Positions 13,911 through 15,858 of a stretch of DNA of 15,858 nt are shown here, in pieces; within the stretch, counting starts at the first letter, position 1; each line of letters opens with the position of its first letter. The DNA comes from Candidatus Jorgensenbacteria bacterium (lineage in GTDB: Bacteria; Patescibacteriota; Minisyncoccia; UBA6257; GWB1-50-10). The translations under genes and the position numbers were made by a program. The stretch covers positions 1-15,858 of the forward strand of contig JACRFG010000036.1 of assembly GCA_016234345.1 (NCBI GenBank). Reading direction: 5' to 3'. The notes below the pieces were generated by a model. The model saw only the letters and a program-made list of their open reading frames with translations. It was not told the origin of the DNA and did not search any database.

Positions 13911-15143
13911 ATGGTTAAAAAAACAAAAAAAAATAAAACAGCCGCACCAAGAACATTTAGAGTAAAACAAAAACGTCTTGCTACTAAGATTAAAGTTGTC
14001 GGTGTTGGCGGCGGTGGAGGTAATATTGTAAGTCGCATGATGCAAGGCGACCGTATTAAGGGAGTCGAATTTATTGCTGTTAACACCGATGCGCAGGATC
14101 TTGATCATACGATTGCGCATAGGAAAATTTATATTGGTAAGGCCCTTACTCATGGTCTGGGAGCTGGCATGAACCCTGACATCGGTAAGCAAGCGGCAGA
14201 AGAGAATCGTTCCGAAATCGGTGAAGCCTTAGATGGTGCCGATATGGTTTTTGTGACTGCTGGTCTGGGCGGCGGTACTGGAACCGGAGGCGGACCGATC
14301 GTAGCCGAAATTACTAGAGAAAAAGGTATATTAACTATAGCTATCGTAACCAAACCATTTTCATTTGAAGGGCCACAACGCTTAAATATCGCTCAGGAAG
14401 GTCTGCTTCGCCTTAAAGACAAAGTTGATGCATTGGTCGTGGTGCCGAACGATCGAATCTTCAGTCTTATCAGCAAAGACACCCCGCTTATGAGGGCCTT
14501 CGGATACGTTGATGATGTTTTGAAAAACGCCGTTCAAGCGATTGCTGACCTGATTAATGTACCGGGCGTGATTAATGTTGATTTTGCTGATATAAAATCC
14601 ATTTTAAAAGACGCAGGAACAACTTTGATTGGTACCGGTATCGCGGCCGGCCCGGAGCGGAGCATTAAAGCGGTTAATGGCGCGATTAATTCACCACTTC
14701 TTGAAATTTCAATTGATGGGGCCAAGGGAGTATTGTTTAGTGTGGCTGGTAGTCGTGACCTTAAAATGGCCGAAATCAACGATATTGCCAAAGCAATTGC
14801 GGCCAATCTTGATCAAAATGCCCGTATTATCTTCGGCACATACTATGATAGGGCTCTTCGAGACAAGAGTATTAAAGTGACTGTTATTGCAACCGGGTTC
14901 AATGGCATGTTTTCCAGGTCTGCGCCGACATCACCCACTCTTTTCATAGGCAATGATTTTATGAATAAAGTGACTGGAGGCGGAGAAGGTGCGCCTGGTC
15001 CTAGAGAAAAAAAGGAAAAAACGGAAAAAGGATCTGAGGAAGAACCGCCAACATTAGAAAAGCAGTCAAAACAGTCTAAGGCACAGGCAGATAAATCAGA
15101 AGCCTGGGAGATTCCGGCGTTTTTAAGAAAAAAGCGACGGTAG
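13911..15143 (+). CDS. ftsZ: Cell division protein FtsZ
   Basis: The 410-residue tubulin-like GTPase forms the division ring. It has a basic N-terminal extension (about 1-26). The nucleotide-binding start is VVGVGGGGGNIV (29-40), the GTPase signature is GGGTGTGGG (120-128) and the T7 catalytic loop is NVDFADIKSIL (222-232, with Asn222, Asp224 and Asp227). A charged, low-complexity linker spans about 356-397. The C-terminal peptide WEIPAFLRKKRR (399-410) matches the FtsA/partner-binding tail (I-P-x-F-L-R) and ends in five basic residues within the last seven. An A9 run at 13925-13933 lies in the first codons. No Shine-Dalgarno is visible. A strong hairpin follows the stop by about 30 bases. 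Confidence 0.97.
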   Translation: MVKKTKKNKTAAPRTFRVKQKRLATKIKVVGVGGGGGNIVSRMMQGDRIKGVEFIAVNTDAQDLDHTIAHRKIYIGKALTHGLGAGMNPDIGKQAAEENRSEIGEALDGADMVFVTAGLGGGTGTGGGPIVAEITREKGILTIAIVTKPFSFEGPQRLNIAQEGLLRLKDKVDALVVVPNDRIFSLISKDTPLMRAFGYVDDVLKNAVQAIADLINVPGVINVDFADIKSILKDAGTTLIGTGIAAGPERSIKAVNGAINSPLLEISIDGAKGVLFSVAGSRDLKMAEINDIAKAIAANLDQNARIIFGTYYDRALRDKSIKVTVIATGFNGMFSRSAPTSPTLFIGNDFMNKVTGGGEGAPGPREKKEKTEKGSEEEPPTLEKQSKQSKAQADKSEAWEIPAFLRKKRR

Positions 15144-15172
15144 TTTGGAGTTACGCCAAGTTTGGTAAAAAT

Positions 15173-15205
15173 ATAATGCCACGAGTTTGACGCTCGTGGC
15201 ATTAT
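15173..15205 (+). terminator. Long perfect hairpin, probable terminator of the fts run
   Basis: ATAATGCCACGAG (15173-15185) is the exact reverse complement of CTCGTGGCATTAT (15193-15205): 13 pairs with a 7-base loop TTTGACG. It sits 29 bases after the ftsZ stop. The right arm is followed by TGTGTC and not by a T run, so factor-independent termination would be weak; an mRNA-stabilising hairpin is the alternative. Confidence 0.6.
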
Positions 15206-15232
15206 TGTGTCGGAGCAGCAGAATTTATGCTT

Positions 15233-15241
15233 TTATCCACA
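15233..15241 (+). promoter_or_regulatory. Perfect DnaA-box sequence TTATCCACA upstream of nrdJ
   Basis: TTATCCACA lies 55 bases before the nrdJ ATG and 23 bases before a possible -10 (TATAGT, 15265-15270). It matches the strong DnaA box. In E. coli DnaA binds such boxes at the nrdAB promoter; whether that holds here is inference. Confidence 0.45.
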
Positions 15242-15261
15242 GCTCGCCATTCTTTTCAATT

Positions 15262-15270
15262 TGCTATAGT
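15262..15270 (+). promoter_or_regulatory. Possible extended -10 of nrdJ
   Basis: TGCTATAGT has TG, one base, then TATAGT, the extended -10 pattern. No good -35 lies 16 to 18 bases upstream. A leader of about 20 bases would contain AGGTGAT (15276-15282), a partial anti-Shine-Dalgarno match set too far (14 bases) from the ATG. TAGGAT at 15282-15287, 9 bases before the ATG, is a competing -10. Confidence 0.3.
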
Positions 15271-15296
15271 GATGAAGGTGATAGGATATATTTTCT

Positions 15297-15858
15297 ATGC
15301 TTACTCAAACCGTAAAAATTGCAGAACAATCTCGAAATAAAAAGAAATCAATTTTCTTGAAGCGCATATTTACCAGAGTCGGAGTTAATCCTTTGGATAC
15401 AGTGACTTGGGTTAAGCGCGACGCGGTTGTTGGTAGCGGCGACAAGAAAGTTTTTGAACAGCGAGATGTTGAATTTCCCGATTTTTGGTCTCCAAATTCA
15501 ATAAACATCACCGCTTCCAAATATTTCCGCGGTAAACTGGGAAGCCCTGTTCGTGAGTGGAGCGTGCGTCAGATGGTTACGCGCGTAGCCAAAGTTATCC
15601 GTTCGTGGGGCGAGCAGTTTGGCTATTTTACTTCCGCTTCGCAGGCAAAAATTTTTGAAGATGAACTTATACATCTTCTTGTTTATCAGCAAGCGGCTTT
15701 TAATAGCCCGGTATGGTTTAATGTCGGCGTCCAAGAGAAACCTCAGTGTTCGGCTTGTTTCATTTTGTCGGTCGACGACAACATGATTTCTATTTTGGAT
15801 TGGGTTAAAATTGAGGGGATGATTTTTAAAGGCGGATCTGGTTCAGGAGTTAATTTAT
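15297..15858 (+). CDS. nrdJ: Class II (adenosylcobalamin-dependent) ribonucleotide reductase, N-terminal part
   Basis: The first 187 codons of a gene that continues past the window end. The product would reduce ribonucleotides to deoxyribonucleotides with a B12-generated thiyl radical, without oxygen. Recognisable class II segments are the N-terminal FWSPNSINITASKYFRGKL (63-81), FNSPVWFNVGV (135-145), PQCSACFILSVDDNM (149-163), which holds one of the redox cysteines (Cys151 or Cys154), and GMIFKGGSGSGVNL (174-187). The ATG at 15297 is the first in frame; a TAG lies 15 bases upstream. The enzyme needs an electron donor, which the glutaredoxin-like/flavoprotein pair at 4901-6092 could supply. 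A DnaA box lies upstream. Completeness, inteins and a C-terminal cysteine pair cannot be judged. Confidence 0.92.
   Translation, partial: MLTQTVKIAEQSRNKKKSIFLKRIFTRVGVNPLDTVTWVKRDAVVGSGDKKVFEQRDVEFPDFWSPNSINITASKYFRGKLGSPVREWSVRQMVTRVAKVIRSWGEQFGYFTSASQAKIFEDELIHLLVYQQAAFNSPVWFNVGVQEKPQCSACFILSVDDNMISILDWVKIEGMIFKGGSGSGVNL

Noticed and set aside
1..15858. CRISPR array, tRNA, rRNA, insertion sequence, prophage or toxin-antitoxin pair
   Set aside because: No regularly spaced repeats, cloverleaf-like segments, transposase or integrase motifs, or small paired genes of that type were seen.

Overview
The window looks like a piece of chromosome from a Candidate Phyla Radiation bacterium (Patescibacteria), most likely Parcubacteria-like. 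The inference rests on four things. Housekeeping genes are packed with gaps of 1 to 30 bases. There is a PilM-PilN fusion and a bS21-yqeY-ybeY-ftsA-ftsZ run without the usual mur/ddl/ftsQ neighbours. A vitamin B12-dependent (class II) ribonucleotide reductase is present. Shine-Dalgarno sequences are nearly absent before start codons. TGA is used as a stop (positions 265, 4-base overlap at 12234-12237, end of hisS), so this is not a Gracilibacteria/Absconditabacteria code-25 genome. No tRNA, rRNA, CRISPR array, insertion sequence or phage gene was seen. No stretch above about 120 bases lacks a gene.

Layout. 1-265: the 3' end of an unrecognised gene. 377-925: a DUF502-type membrane protein with a strong promoter. 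965-3764 (minus): a two-gene surface-polysaccharide unit, a polyprenyl-phosphate glycosylphosphotransferase followed after one base by a Wzx-type flippase. A bidirectional terminator separates it from the DUF502 gene. 3875-6092 (plus): a thiol-redox cluster of a membrane-anchored DsbA-like protein, a tiny SPW-motif membrane protein, a glutaredoxin-like CVYC protein and an AhpF-like small flavoprotein reductase. 6160-6585: a single-pass membrane protein of unknown function, closed by a clear terminator. 6682-8613: a type IV pilus unit, a pseudopilin-like protein and a PilM-PilN fusion with the architecture of GspL. 8625-9170 (minus): peptidyl-tRNA hydrolase. 9215-15143 (plus): an almost continuous run of lepB, hisS, a HIT protein, rpsU, yqeY, ybeY, ftsA and ftsZ. 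15297-end: the first 187 codons of nrdJ.

How the parts may work together. The minus-strand pair would start and export lipid-linked surface glycan. The Grx/flavoprotein pair probably carries NAD(P)H electrons to cytoplasmic disulfide targets such as a peroxidase or the class II RNR. The DsbA-like protein handles disulfides outside the membrane. The pilus pair belongs to a type IV pilus or competence system whose other genes lie elsewhere. The long plus-strand run joins translation quality control (hisS, pth, ybeY, rpsU, yqeY) with division (ftsA, ftsZ).

The least described signals are regulatory. Two perfect DnaA-box sequences (TTATCCACA) lie in intergenic DNA upstream of the 6160 gene and of nrdJ. 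An 11-base element (TTATCTTGTGG) is shared at the -35 position of two promoters. Several -10 hexamers sit only 10 to 12 bases before a start codon, which suggests leaderless mRNAs. I found no clear novel defence or mobile system.
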